DNA of 64,000 nucleotides from CAYPNF01 sp964411985 (GCA_964411985.1 CAYPNF010000015.1:62001-126000); one strand, 5' to 3'; positions 1 through 11,000 are shown, numbered from the stretch's first letter. Program-made: numbers and translations. The notes: generated by a model not told the origin, from the letters alone.

Positions 1-260
1 ATACAGGTGATATGCGCCATGACCGGCAAGCCGCTCTGCTTCTGGATCGAATCCACCATGCTCAAGGTCTTGTCGCGGGAAGTACCGCCAGCACCATAGG
101 TCACCGAGCAGTAATCCGGCTTCAGCTTCAACAGGGCAGGTAAAGTCTTTCCAAAGAAGGCCAGATCTCCGTCGTGGGTCTTCGGCGTGAAGAACTCAAA
201 AGAAACCAGGGGACGCCCAGTTGGGCGCGGCGTCTGCAGTAATTCCCGTATGTAACGCAT
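1..260 (-). CDS. metF: 5,10-methylenetetrahydrofolate reductase, N-terminal part (runs off the window)
   Basis: Reading the minus strand from an ATG at 260 gives 86 residues beginning MRYIRELLQT and continuing past position 1, so the C-terminal part is missing. The segment SFEFFTPKT carries the conserved catalytic Glu of MetF, and SVTYGAGGTSRDKT followed by HITC matches the family's TIM-barrel start. The enzyme reduces methylene-THF to methyl-THF, using a flavin, to feed methionine synthesis in the cytosol. It lies 40 bp downstream of uvrB on the same strand. No clear Shine-Dalgarno site precedes the ATG, and the frame stays open upstream, so the start is likely but not certain. Confidence 0.87.
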   Translation of the reverse strand, partial: MRYIRELLQTPRPTGRPLVSFEFFTPKTHDGDLAFFGKTLPALLKLKPDYCSVTYGAGGTSRDKTLSMVDSIQKQSGLPVMAHITC

Positions 261-300
261 GTGCGACAGTGTTGGCTGACAACAAGATGAATGCAAGTCT

Positions 301-2373
301 TCACGATGTGGAGCTGCGTCGCTGAGGACCTCGCTTCCCAAGCTTGGGGTACTTGGCCTGGTGAACCTTCTGGGGAAGAGCGGGCGTGGGACCCCCGCCT
401 GCGCCGAACGTGCGCTTTAGCTCCTGAATCTGGTCCCGAAACAAGGCGGCTTTCTCGAATTCCAGGCGGTTTGCAGCCTCGATCATCGAGGATTCCAATT
501 CCTTCAGAGTCTCCACCACATCAAAATCACCGGCGGTTTCCCTCATGATCTGCTGGACCTGGCCACTTTGCTTTTCCTGGGAGGACAGGCTCTCCTCCAC
601 CGCCCGGCTCACGCTTCGCGGAGTGATGCCATGTTCCCGGTTGTAGGCGTTCTGTTTCTGGCGCCGGTACTCCGTGATTTCCAGAAAGCGGCCGATGCTC
701 TTGGTCATGACATCGGCATACAAAATGACCTCTCCATGGAGGTGCCGTGCGGCACGTCCCGCAGTCTGGATCAGGCTCGTGGTGGATCGAAGATAGCCCT
801 CCTTGTCAGCATCGAGAATCGCAACGAGGGAGACCTCGGGCAAATCCAGCCCTTCGCGCAGCAGGTTGATGCCCACCAACACATCGAACTCGCCCTTTCG
901 GAGGGAGCGCAGGATCTCCACGCGCTCGATCGCATCAATCTCACTATGAAGATACCGGACGTTGATGCCGACTTCGCGCAGGTAATCAGTCAATTCCTCA
1001 GCGGTGCGCTTGGTGAGCGTGGTCACCAGCACCCTTTCCTTCCGTTCCACCCTCGCGCGAACGGCTTCAATCAGGTCGTCAATCTGCCCCTGAAGTGGTT
1101 TCAGGGTCACTTTAGGATCCACCAAACCGGTAGGCCGGACGATTAACTCCGCCACCGCCCCCTGAGACCAAGCCAACTCCTGCGGGCTGGGGGTGGCGCT
1201 CACGTAAATCGTCTGCTTCTGCAACGACTGAAACTCGCCATAGTTGAGGGGGCGGTTGTCCAGAGCGCTGGGAAGCCGAAAGCCATGTTCCACGAGCACC
1301 TGTTTGCGGGCAAGATCCCCGGCGTGCATCCCCCCGATCTGAGGCACCGTCGCGTGAGATTCGTCAATCACCAGCAGATAGTCCTCCGGCATGAAATCGA
1401 TCAGGGTGGTGGGACGCGAACCCGGGGGGCGCGCGGCGATATGGCGAGAGTAGTTCTCAATGCCCGAACAGACTCCCATCTCCTCCAACATCTCCAGGTC
1501 ATACTCCGTGCGCATCTTGATCCGTTGTGCCTCCAACAACTTCCCCCGCGACTCAAACCACGCAATCCGCCCACCCAGTTCCTCGCGAATGGCGAGAATC
1601 GCGCGCTTGATCTTATCCGTTGAAGTCACGAACTGCTTGGCGGGATAGACGGTCAACGCCGTCATTTCTTCACTCTTCCGACCAGTGAGCGGATCAAAAC
1701 GGGTGATCCGTTCGATCTCATCACCGAAAAACTCAACTCGAACCGCATCTTCGGAGTAAGCTGGGCAGATTTCCACCGTATCGCCCCGCACTCGGAATTG
1801 GCCGCGCTCAAAGGCCACGTCATTCCTCGAATACTGCAGATCTACCAACCTCTGCAGGTAGTAATCGCGGCGGATCTCTTGTCCTATCTTCACCTGGATC
1901 AGCATTTCCTGGTAGTCTTCCTTGCTCCCGATCCCGTAGATGCAGGAAACACTGGCCACCACCACGACATCGCGCCGCGCGAACAAGGAACTCATGGTGG
2001 AAAGCCGGAGACGTTCAATTTCCTCGTTTCGGCTGGAGTCCTTCTCTATGAAGGTGTCGGTGCGAGGGATGTAGGCCTCTGGCTGGTAGTAGTCAAAATA
2101 GCTGACGAAATACTCGACGGCGTTGCGAGGAAAGAAGCCCTTGAATTCAGCGTAAAGCTGGGCAGCCAAGGTTTTGTTGTGCGAGATCACGAGGGTTGGG
2201 CGGTTGATCTGCTGAATCACATTGGCGATGGCAAAAGTCTTGCCTGACCCCGTCACCCCCAGCAACGTCTGGTGTGGGAGGCCCGAGTTCAAACCCTGAA
2301 CCAACTGAGCAATGGCCGCCGGCTGGTCTCCAGCGGGTTGGAATGGCGCTACCACTTCGAACATTCCGTTCAT
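301..2373 (-). CDS. uvrB: UvrABC system protein B (excinuclease subunit)
   Basis: UvrB is the damage-verification helicase of nucleotide excision repair; it is loaded by UvrA and then recruits UvrC. Visible landmarks are FQPAGDQP at the N terminus, Walker A GVTGSGKT at about residues 39-46, the beta-hairpin YFVSYFDYYQPEAYIP, Walker B DESH, the helicase segment LLREGLDLPEV, and a C-terminal UVR motif (about 35 residues, EAANRLEFEKAALFRDQI) that binds UvrC. The frame is open 15 codons further up to 2418. I chose ATG 2373 because AGGGA lies 7 nt before it and the family aligns from MNGMFEVVAPFQ. Length 690 residues fits UvrB (673 in E. coli). It is divergent from the gene at 2519, and the 145-bp gap should hold both promoters. 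Confidence 0.96.
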   Translation of the reverse strand: MNGMFEVVAPFQPAGDQPAAIAQLVQGLNSGLPHQTLLGVTGSGKTFAIANVIQQINRPTLVISHNKTLAAQLYAEFKGFFPRNAVEYFVSYFDYYQPEAYIPRTDTFIEKDSSRNEEIERLRLSTMSSLFARRDVVVVASVSCIYGIGSKEDYQEMLIQVKIGQEIRRDYYLQRLVDLQYSRNDVAFERGQFRVRGDTVEICPAYSEDAVRVEFFGDEIERITRFDPLTGRKSEEMTALTVYPAKQFVTSTDKIKRAILAIREELGGRIAWFESRGKLLEAQRIKMRTEYDLEMLEEMGVCSGIENYSRHIAARPPGSRPTTLIDFMPEDYLLVIDESHATVPQIGGMHAGDLARKQVLVEHGFRLPSALDNRPLNYGEFQSLQKQTIYVSATPSPQELAWSQGAVAELIVRPTGLVDPKVTLKPLQGQIDDLIEAVRARVERKERVLVTTLTKRTAEELTDYLREVGINVRYLHSEIDAIERVEILRSLRKGEFDVLVGINLLREGLDLPEVSLVAILDADKEGYLRSTTSLIQTAGRAARHLHGEVILYADVMTKSIGRFLEITEYRRQKQNAYNREHGITPRSVSRAVEESLSSQEKQSGQVQQIMRETAGDFDVVETLKELESSMIEAANRLEFEKAALFRDQIQELKRTFGAGGGPTPALPQKVHQAKYPKLGKRGPQRRSSTS

Positions 2374-2518
2374 CGTAAAGTCCCTGCCCTTGGGACGAAA
2401 GCCCAGAATTGTGCCCAAACCCAGATTCGGTGGTTTTCACTTCGGCATTGCCTGTGCCCCAGAGCCGTCTATAACCCTTGCAGCCGTTATCACTGTGACA
2501 GAGGGCCCGACCAACCAA

Positions 2519-4696
2519 ATGCCTGTGTCTTGCAACCGCTCCCGCGGGTGTTTCGGGAGAATCTTTGCCTGGTGGATTTGGGGATTCCTGGCGATCGCTG
2601 GCCGTGCCGACCTCCAATTTGATGTCTTCGTGGGATATGGGAGTGGAGGTGGCAGCGATGGGTATGTGCGCGAAGCCTCGTGGTTTCCGGTCAGTTGTGA
2701 GATTTTCAACGACGGACCGCCTTTCGATGCGGTGGTGGAATTCTCCTCGCGCAGCCTCGGAGGAGGGCAACTACGGCGATTTGCGATCGAGTTACCCACC
2801 AACACACGAAAGCGCATCCATTTTCCGGTTTTCTCTGGAACCAGCCGCTACACGAGTTGGGATGCGAAGTTGCTCGACAACAACGGTAAAGTGCATGCCG
2901 AGAAGGGGGACATCCGCTGTAAGGACATCTCCTGGGAGACGCCGATCGTCGGTTGCATTCTCAAGTCTTTTGGCGGAATGCCGGCCTTCCCGCAAATCCG
3001 GGGAAATCGGCCGGAACTCCAGCCGACCTTGGCCAGAATGACCCCGGAACTGTTCCCCGACAATTCCATTGCCCTGGAAGGTCTAACGGGACTGTACCTG
3101 AACTCGGAGAAAGCCCTGGACCTAAAAGCCCCTCAGATAGCGGCGTTGCTGGCCTGGGTGCATGGCGGAGGACACTTGGTCGTCATCCCGGAGCAAGCCC
3201 AGGATATTGTCAGTCTCGCGTGGCTGCGAAACCTCATGCCCTGTGAACTGGGGAGCCTGACCGTCCGAAAGGAGGCAGGAACGTTGACCGACTGGATCGC
3301 AACTCCTTTGTCTGGACGGACGGAAGACCTCTTGAGCTTCCCGCGCGGACCCGGACCGGCAGCAGTCCAGAATTACCCACCCTTTTCCCGCGATCCCGGC
3401 ATGGACCAGGCGGACTTCCCGGCGTTTGACCTGAGGCTGATCGACGGGCAGCTCATCGCCGTGGCGGGGCAGAGCGCGATTGGTGCTCAGGCCCGCAGAG
3501 GAAGGGGCACGATTACCGTACTGGCCTTCAACCCCGAACGGGAGCCGTTCCGTTCGTGGAAAAACCGCACCTGGTTCTGGGCCCGTCTGTTTGGAGTGCC
3601 CCCCCGGGTTTTCGAAGAGGCCAGTCTGAATGTCTATGGAGGTTGGGGAATCGACTCCGTTATCGCCGCGATGATTGAGACCCGGCAGGTTCGTAAACTC
3701 CCAGTCCAGTGGCTGCTGGCGCTGCTGCTGGTCTACCTGGTCGTAATTGGCCCGCTGGACCGCTGGCTGTTGAAGCGCCTCAACAAGCCGATGCTCACCT
3801 GGATTACTTTCCCGGCCTATGTACTGTTCTTTTCCCTGCTAATCTATTTCATCGGATTCAAACTCCGCGCGGGCATAACCGAGTGTAACGAGCTGCATTT
3901 GGTGGATGTGCTGCCACGAAATGACAAAGCGGAACTCCGCGGTCGCAGTTACCTTTCTCTCTACTCGTCGTCCAATGCCAGGTACAAACTGGGCTCGGAG
4001 CAGGAAGTGGCGGCGCTTCGGAGTGAGTTCTTGGGAGCCTGGGGACAGAGCCAGGATGGGAGCAGGATCCAAATTGACCTTAAGCCAAAGGGCTTTGCGG
4101 CCGAAGTCACGGTCCCCGTCTGGACGAGTCTGCTCTATGTGAACGACTGGCAGGAGAGCATGACCACGCCGCTGTCCGCGGAGGTGAGCCTCTCCGGCAC
4201 CCAACTGCGAGTCAACCTGGAGAGCACTTTGCCGCGGAAGCTGACAGAAGCGTTCCTGGTTTCCAACGGCCGTCTTTACGCCTTGGGTGAAGTGCCAGCG
4301 AATGGCAAGAAGAGCCTGTCCGTCGATCTGGCTTCGGGTCAGAGCCTTTCCGATTTTGTCAGGTTAGCAGGCCAGTCTTTTGAGGCTGTGGCCAGCAGCC
4401 GCCGCCAAGCTTTTGGGAAGGAGAAGGCGGGGCTTCTTGGCCTGAATTCCACGAATCTCGTTGCCACGTCCTTCATCGGGCAGATTGGCGGGTATCGCGG
4501 AAACCAGAGAACCTTCCTTCACCCCCCCGGCTTTGACCTAAGCTCCCTGGCAGCACGAGGAGATGCAGTGGTGCTGGCCTGGTGTCCGGGTTTGGAACTT
4601 GCGAATAGCCGTATTCGCAAATTTGAGGCCCCCAAGGGTGGAAGAAACACCCTGCTCAGAATTGTGACGCCCGTGGGCAAAGGCGGCAACCCATAG
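2519..4696 (+). CDS. Signal-peptide membrane protein of unknown function, ABC-transporter linked
   Basis: About 725 residues, not assigned to a named family. From ATG 2519 the N terminus reads as a signal peptide (FAWWIWGFLAIAGRA then ADLQ), followed by a beta-rich region. A segment containing LLAWVHGGGHLVVIPEQA is reminiscent of GATase1-like domains of unknown membrane proteins. Two membrane helices follow near the middle (WLLALLLVYLVVIGPLDRW and an FPAYVLFFSLLIYFIGF segment), then another long extracytoplasmic region. The layout recalls GldG-like or DUF4350-like accessory proteins that travel with ABC ATPases, and an ABC ATPase begins 56 bp downstream. The frame extends upstream to 2312, but that stretch overlaps uvrB and lacks a signal sequence, so 2519 is preferred. 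GAGGG lies 13 nt upstream, rather far. Confidence 0.72.
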   Translation: MPVSCNRSRGCFGRIFAWWIWGFLAIAGRADLQFDVFVGYGSGGGSDGYVREASWFPVSCEIFNDGPPFDAVVEFSSRSLGGGQLRRFAIELPTNTRKRIHFPVFSGTSRYTSWDAKLLDNNGKVHAEKGDIRCKDISWETPIVGCILKSFGGMPAFPQIRGNRPELQPTLARMTPELFPDNSIALEGLTGLYLNSEKALDLKAPQIAALLAWVHGGGHLVVIPEQAQDIVSLAWLRNLMPCELGSLTVRKEAGTLTDWIATPLSGRTEDLLSFPRGPGPAAVQNYPPFSRDPGMDQADFPAFDLRLIDGQLIAVAGQSAIGAQARRGRGTITVLAFNPEREPFRSWKNRTWFWARLFGVPPRVFEEASLNVYGGWGIDSVIAAMIETRQVRKLPVQWLLALLLVYLVVIGPLDRWLLKRLNKPMLTWITFPAYVLFFSLLIYFIGFKLRAGITECNELHLVDVLPRNDKAELRGRSYLSLYSSSNARYKLGSEQEVAALRSEFLGAWGQSQDGSRIQIDLKPKGFAAEVTVPVWTSLLYVNDWQESMTTPLSAEVSLSGTQLRVNLESTLPRKLTEAFLVSNGRLYALGEVPANGKKSLSVDLASGQSLSDFVRLAGQSFEAVASSRRQAFGKEKAGLLGLNSTNLVATSFIGQIGGYRGNQRTFLHPPGFDLSSLAARGDAVVLAWCPGLELANSRIRKFEAPKGGRNTLLRIVTPVGKGGNP

Positions 4697-4752
4697 GCGG
4701 CAACCCTGCGCGCGGACCCAACCACGAGACCCTAATCGGCGAGGAATTGAGT

Positions 4753-5694
4753 ATGGAAGAGACCCCAGCAGTTCAAACAACGAATCTCACCAGGGCTTTT
4801 GGCCGGATGCTGGCGCTCGACCACCTGGACCTGGTGGTCAACCGCGCCGACCTCTTCGGCTTTATTGGCTCCAACGGCGCGGGAAAAACCACCACGCTCC
4901 GCATCCTGGCCACGTTCCTAACGCCGTCGGAGGGAAGTGCCCGCGTGATGGGCCACGACGTGGTTCAGGATGCCGACCGGGTACGTCACGTGATCGGTTA
5001 CATGCCCGACTTCTTTGGAGTGTACAAGGACATGGAAGTGACCGAGTACCTCGATTTCTTCGCAGCCTGTTACAAAATCCCCTCCTCGCAGCGAGACCGG
5101 ACGGTGAAAGACGTGCTGGAGTTGGTGGGACTCTCCGAGAAACGTGGGGACCTGATCGGGGCGCTGAGCCGAGGGATGCAGCAAAGGTTGGGGCTGGCGC
5201 GGGTGCTCATCCACGACCCCCAAGTGCTGCTATTGGACGAGCCGGCCAGTGGGCTGGATCCCCGCGCCCGCATCGAAATGATGGCGATCCTCCAAGAGCT
5301 CCAGCGCCTCGGAAAAACCATCATTATCTCCTCCCATATTCTGAGCGAACTGCAGACTCTCTGCAACCGGGTCGCCATCATCGAGCGGGGCAAACTCATC
5401 TACTCTGGTCCTGTCCAGGGTGTCCGAGACCAACTCGCTCCCGGACGGGTTGTCTGGGTGAGGGTCGCCAGCAACCCTGATGACGCGGTGGAACTGCTGC
5501 GGCGGTGCAAGGAAGTCGCGGAGGCCACGGTCGTGGAAGATCGGATCAAGATCACGCTGGTGGATCACGAGAGCGATCACAGCCTGGTGGCAGACGTACT
5601 GGTCAAGGGCGGGGCGCGGTTGCTGGAAATGGTTGAAAACGAGCTCGGTTTGGAGGAGGTGTTCCTGCGCGTCACGAAAGGGGAAACTCAGTAG
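4753..5694 (+). CDS. ABC transporter ATP-binding protein
   Basis: A 313-residue cytoplasmic ATPase of the ABC-2/DrrA-CcmA type. Walker A is GSNGAGKTT, the signature is LSRGMQQRLGLARVL, Walker B is VLLLDEPASGLD and the switch His is in IISSHI. The C-terminal 80 residues after the nucleotide-binding domain are typical of the DrrA-like subfamily. ATG 4753 is chosen over the TTG at 4747 because GAGGAA at 4741-4746 has ideal spacing to it. It lies 56 bp after the membrane protein at 2519-4696 and is probably co-transcribed. No ABC-2 permease is present in the window, so the membrane partner is either the upstream protein or encoded elsewhere; the substrate cannot be told. Confidence 0.93.
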   Translation: MEETPAVQTTNLTRAFGRMLALDHLDLVVNRADLFGFIGSNGAGKTTTLRILATFLTPSEGSARVMGHDVVQDADRVRHVIGYMPDFFGVYKDMEVTEYLDFFAACYKIPSSQRDRTVKDVLELVGLSEKRGDLIGALSRGMQQRLGLARVLIHDPQVLLLDEPASGLDPRARIEMMAILQELQRLGKTIIISSHILSELQTLCNRVAIIERGKLIYSGPVQGVRDQLAPGRVVWVRVASNPDDAVELLRRCKEVAEATVVEDRIKITLVDHESDHSLVADVLVKGGARLLEMVENELGLEEVFLRVTKGETQ

Positions 5695-5732
5695 CGTAAG
5701 AGGACGGATGCGAGGGAGTTTTTTCCGGATCC

Positions 5733-7994
5733 ATGTTGCCTGCTGAAACGATGGAAACCGCGTCTGGAAAAACCGGAATCGTTCCATGGAAACCAGCATC
5801 GCTCCCTTGGTTCTCCGGGGTCTGTGTGGTTGGGGAATGCGGAGCCCTCCTGGCTGCGCGGCACAGGCTCAGGATGGTTCGATCCGATCTGCACTCCGTT
5901 CGGTCCGCTGCCGGATGGGTCCAGCACCTGGCCTGGTTTAGGGCTTGGTCCTGGGCTCTGATCCTCCTCTGCGGGTGTTGCGGGGCGTTGGCCACGCCGG
6001 AAAGCCTCCCCGCGGACAAGGCGGATCGGCGCACGCGCACCGGTCAAGCGCTTGCTGCAGCCACAGCCACCCAGACCCCGCGCGCATTCGTGCGAGGCAA
6101 TTCGATCCGCCTCTACTTCTCCTTGCCCCAGGGGAACCAGTTGTTCAAGGCCTCCTGGACCATGAACCCCTTTCACCAGCCCAGCCGGGCCTACGCCTCC
6201 GCCAGGCTGCAGATGGACCCTACCCCGCCCTCACTGCCGGGCACCAATAGCCAATGGCGTGAGGCCACCCTCCTCGACACCCGCCGCTGGCTGGATCTCG
6301 CGAAACAGGCGGCTGATGAACTGTTGCCGTTGGAACAAAACGCAGCCATGTATCTCCAATTCCATGGCTCTGAGAGTGTCTTCTACCGCGACGCGTCCCT
6401 TCGTTTGGTCTCCTGCCCCCTTGCCTCCCAACCAGAAGGCCTCCGAATCGTACGCAGGTTGAACTCTCAAGAACTGACCCTCGCGATTGCACAAATCGTC
6501 GAGTCGAGACTCCGCGCCTCCCACGGGGGAGAATCCCTCTTCCTCTACGTGGATCCGTCCCGTCGGGAAGAGCCCCGTTTCGCCCTCTTGGACTTTGAAA
6601 CGGGGAAATTCGTGCTCTTGGTCAGTCCCAGGCTGACAGGAGATGAAATGGAACTGCCGCGGCTCATGTCAACATTCGACATTCTGGCAGCTTTCACAGT
6701 CGAGAGTCACGGGTGGGCCGTCCTCAAGAATCCGGTCTCGTCCGCAGCACGCTTCCTCAACGCCGGGGTACAGACCTTGGCGGGGATTCTGCAGAGTCGG
6801 TTCCCCAGGTTCAAAGGTTCGCCTCCACCGATCTTGAATTTGCCCCCGATGGACCTCAAGGCTTGGGAAAAATACTTGGACAGGATGACTGGGAGGGCCT
6901 CCGAACCTGGCAGTTTTGAGTTGTTCATCGACGGCGAACAGTTCTTCCCCGCATTCGAGAGACGCCTCCGCGAAGCCCGGGAATCCATCTCTCTACGCCT
7001 CTGCATTTTTGACCGAGATGACGTCGCCGTCGGTATGGCGGACCTACTCAAAGCGCGCGCGGAGGAGGTTCCCGTGCGCATCATCTATGACCGGTTGAGT
7101 TGCCAGGTGGCCGGGAATGCGATGCCAGAGACTTCGGTGGCAGGGGACTTTGTGGCCCCGCTCACCATCGGGTCTTATCTTCAACGGCAGTCGAAAGTTC
7201 AGGTGCGCCCTTTCCTGAACACCGCCTTCTCCGCGGAACACTCGAAAGTCCTCGTGATCGACGGCCAAACCGCTTTTCTCGGGGGAATGAATATCGGGCG
7301 CGAGTACCGGTACGAGTGGCATGATCTGATGTTCGAAGTTCAGGGTCCAATCGTTGCTTCGCTCCAGGCCGATTTTAACCGATCCTGGGCACACGCGGGG
7401 GCGCTTGGCGATCTTGCCTACGCGAACGCGGGCCTCGCTCCTCCAAAAATCAAGGCACATCCGACCCAAAAGCCCATGGCGCCGCTGCGCCGACTCTACA
7501 CCAAGACCGGAATCTGTGAGATTCGCAAGGCAGTGTTGAAGTCCCTGAACGGAGCCCAGCGCCAGGTCTTTCTGGAGAACCCCTATCTTTATGACAGCGT
7601 AATCGTCGGAGCCCTAGCTAAGGCCCGTCACCGCGGAGTGGACGTGCGCGTGATCCTCCCCAGTGAAAATGACTTGCAGGGAGGCCGGAGCAGCAACCTG
7701 GTAGTGGCGAACTATTTGCTCCGCAACGGGGTTCGGGTGTTCGTTTACCCCGGCATGACCCATGTCAAAGCTCTCTGGGTGGACGGCTGGGTTTGCCTGG
7801 GCTCGGCCAATTTCAACAAGCTAAGCCTCCGCCGCAACCACGAAGCCAATATTGCCACATCGGATCCAGGGATCTCGGAACAAGTCCTCAAAGACCTTTT
7901 CGCCGTCGACTTCGCAAAATGCTACGAGCTCACCTCCGAACTGGAATCGAGTTGGACGGACCACTTGGTACAGACTCTCTTCGAGCAATTCTAA
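5733..7994 (+). CDS. Phospholipase D / cardiolipin synthase-like protein with two HKD motifs
   Basis: Up to 753 residues with two PLD motifs in the C-terminal half: HSKVLVIDGQTAFLGGMN and HVKALWVDGWVCLGSANFN, each with the HxK(x)4D pattern. These two half-sites form one active site for phosphatidyl transfer or phosphodiester hydrolysis. The N-terminal half (about residues 100-370) matches nothing I recognise. From an alternative ATG at 5874 the protein would start with a plausible signal sequence (WSWALILLCGCCGALA), suggesting export; that start may be the real one, as the first 47 residues look non-coding. Cardiolipin synthases usually have membrane helices near the N terminus, so this may instead be a secreted phospholipase or a nuclease-like PLD protein. 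It follows the ABC ATPase gene. Confidence 0.85.
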   Translation: MLPAETMETASGKTGIVPWKPASLPWFSGVCVVGECGALLAARHRLRMVRSDLHSVRSAAGWVQHLAWFRAWSWALILLCGCCGALATPESLPADKADRRTRTGQALAAATATQTPRAFVRGNSIRLYFSLPQGNQLFKASWTMNPFHQPSRAYASARLQMDPTPPSLPGTNSQWREATLLDTRRWLDLAKQAADELLPLEQNAAMYLQFHGSESVFYRDASLRLVSCPLASQPEGLRIVRRLNSQELTLAIAQIVESRLRASHGGESLFLYVDPSRREEPRFALLDFETGKFVLLVSPRLTGDEMELPRLMSTFDILAAFTVESHGWAVLKNPVSSAARFLNAGVQTLAGILQSRFPRFKGSPPPILNLPPMDLKAWEKYLDRMTGRASEPGSFELFIDGEQFFPAFERRLREARESISLRLCIFDRDDVAVGMADLLKARAEEVPVRIIYDRLSCQVAGNAMPETSVAGDFVAPLTIGSYLQRQSKVQVRPFLNTAFSAEHSKVLVIDGQTAFLGGMNIGREYRYEWHDLMFEVQGPIVASLQADFNRSWAHAGALGDLAYANAGLAPPKIKAHPTQKPMAPLRRLYTKTGICEIRKAVLKSLNGAQRQVFLENPYLYDSVIVGALAKARHRGVDVRVILPSENDLQGGRSSNLVVANYLLRNGVRVFVYPGMTHVKALWVDGWVCLGSANFNKLSLRRNHEANIATSDPGISEQVLKDLFAVDFAKCYELTSELESSWTDHLVQTLFEQF

Positions 7995-8010
7995 CATCGG
8001 AACTTGCCCC

Positions 8011-11000
8011 CTATGGTCGAGCTACCCTGGTACCTCTAAGTTCCATGATCAAATCGTCCAGCCTTCGCGGCGATGCCGGAACCGCCGTACCGAGTTCCTG
8101 CGCGTACACGGAGACTTTGTATTCTTCCACCAGCCAACGGAACTCGTGGAAGCTTTCGCGCCACCCGGGAGGGCCTGCCGCCAGAGCACTCAACTCCGCC
8201 AAGGCACGCAAATACGGAGCCACACGCGCCGCTTTCTCCGCATCTTTCGCAGGATTCAGGGCGGCCCGCTCGGCACGGATGAGCAATGCCTGAAGGTAAC
8301 GGGGGAGGTGCTTCAGCCGATCCAGTGGAATCCTGCGGAGAAACTCCTGCGGGACCAGCCAATCCAGTTCCTTCCGCATATCGCGCAGCGGTCTTCGACA
8401 AAGCAGAATCTCGTGGCGCTTCTTGAGGGCAGCCTCCACTTGCCCCACAAAAGTCCCCACCAAACCCGGAACTCTGGCGCGAGCCGCCGCAAGGTACTCG
8501 CCAAACGCAGCTTCAGTCAGAATGTGGGCGGCGGGAGGCAGCAGGTACCGACGAAGACATTCCCAAGCGGAATCGATCAGTTCCTCTCCGGGTCCCAGGG
8601 TCACATAGAGGTCCTTGCATCGGTTGAGTGCTCGAAGGTCACGGTGGAGCCACGCCAGTTCACGGTGCAAGGCACGCTCCGCCAGCCAACTCACCCCAAG
8701 CGCATGGTTCTCGGACGCCTCCCGCTGAGTTCGGAATAGCCGCAGGTGGACTTTCCCCTCCTCCTCCTGCAGCCCGAGCCAGGCGCTGACTGCCGCACCC
8801 GAAACCGTGCCCAGGCTGACCTCCGGGTTCATGTCGCCCAAATCCCATCGCTCCAAATCGTAGCGCTCCCAGCGTGGGACCGCGGACGCCCAGAGCTCCG
8901 ACACCTCGGTTTCCGATGCTTTTTGGATTGCCGGCATCAGGGCCCTCAAGTCCCGGCCCGAGGCCACGACGGCGCTCTTTCCATCCACGACCTCGTAGCG
9001 AATCTTCAGAAAATCGGGGAGTGCGGCCACGGGCCAGTCCTCGGGCTTGATTTCCAGGTCGTAACGTTGGCGCAAATGCTCGGACACTCTTTCCAGAAAC
9101 TCGCCTCCGCCAAAAGGAACGTGCTGCAGCACCGATTGTGCCGTTGCATCCAGCGGCATCAGGGGGCGTCGTATGGATTTGGGGAGTAGACGCAACAGGT
9201 GCATTAAACGTTCGGTGCGCAGAGCTGGGACCGCCCAGTCCATTTGAGACGCGTCCAAGTGAGCTGCCAGGGGAGCACTCAACCGGACGGTCACACCGTC
9301 GTTCTCTTGGCCAGGAGAGTAAAGGTACTCCAACTCCAACTCGCCGCGATCCACTCCGACACGGTCGGGAAAGTTCTCCGCCCGAAAACTCTGCGCCTCC
9401 GCTCCGAGCAGATCGGAGGGGCTGGCCACAAGGAAATCACCAGTTCCCCCGGACGTTTTGATCAGGCGGTTGAGGTCTCCCACGGAACCCACCGCCTTGA
9501 GTCGTGCCCGATAGAACTCAAAAAGCGCCTGAGGAAGGTCCGGAACGACACGCGCATGTTGGCAGGTTTGCCAGATCTCGATCTTGCTACATACCTGCCG
9601 GTTCTTGTCCAGGAAGGCCCAGTGAGCGTCTACATCGCCCTCCACCAGCGCGGCACGGATGAAGAGTTCCGTCGCTGAGTCGGGCTGGACTTTAACCCAC
9701 GAGACCCTCCGTTCCCGGAGCACTAACCCACGAAGCAGGATGCGCTCTCGTGCCGCCACCCTGCCCTCCTCCCGATCCCAACCGGCAAGGTCGTGCACGA
9801 TCCGGCACACCTCCCGGCCAAGCTCGACCACCCAATCCGCCTCGATCCTGGCCAGGGTCCGGGCGTAGGCCCGCGTCGTCACCACCGTCTCTCCCGCGAC
9901 GATCCACCGAGGCTGTTGGCTCTTGCCCTCCGCGGCAGGCAGACTCTGCCTGGTGTGCTTCTGGCTGGCACGCGTGACAGTCCCGCGCTCACACAGCCCG
10001 GAGCCGGGGTGCACCGCTACCTCCCGTCCCCCCGCCATTTTGTACAGATTCCGCTCAGTCCTCTCTCCAACATGTCCCAGAAGGCCAGAAAGGATCGATC
10101 GGTGGATGGCATCGTATCCGGCCGGTCTCGCATTCAGTGCGAATCCATCCATTTCTTCCACTACCCCAACCAATTGGTCGTACAGATCGCACCATTCACG
10201 CATGCGGACGTAGGACAAGAAATGGCTGCGACAAAACTTGCGAAGCTGGTTCTGGGTCTTCAACTTTTCCCAAGTATCGTGGTAGGTGTTCCAGATGTTC
10301 AGGAGCACCAAGAAATCGGACTCGGGATGCTGGAATCGCTGCTGTGCGGCTCCCACTTCCTCCCGTTTGTCAGCAGGCCGCTCCCGAGGATCCTGGATGC
10401 TCAACGCAGCCGCGATCACGATCACTTCCGCCAAGGCGTCTTCCTGCCGTGCCTGCAAGATCATCCGCCCGACGGAAGGATCCACAGGCAGCCGTGACAG
10501 ATCGCGTCCCAACGGGGTCAATGCCCGCTCTGCGTCAAGGCCCCCCAACTCCTGCAGCAACTCGTAGGCCAAGGCAATCGCTTGCTTCGTGGGCGGCTCC
10601 GGGAACGGGAAGCTCTCAATCTCCCCAAGGCCGTGAGCCTTCATCCGCAAAAGCACTTCGGCCAGATTGCACCGCTGGATTTCGGGCTCGGTAAACCTTC
10701 GCCGCGCCTGATAGTCCTCCTCGCTGCACAGTCGAACGCATGTGCCTTCCTGAACCCGTCCACAACGTCCCGCACGCTGATGCAGGCTGCTCTGCGATGC
10801 GGGCTCGATCGGCAACCGCTGGCTGCGAGTGGGACCGTGGTAACGCTTGAATCGGATCAAACCGGAGTCCACCACGTAACGGATCCGAGGAACCGTGATC
10901 GATGTCTCTGCAATGTTCGTAGCCACCACCACACGACGCTGCGGGCCTGGATGGAAAATGTGCAACTGCTCCGCCGAACTAAGTCGACCATAAAGGGGCA

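Noticed and set aside
2312..2518. N-terminal extension of the membrane-protein frame
   Set aside because: It overlaps the uvrB start region and has no signal sequence; ATG 2519 places the signal peptide correctly.
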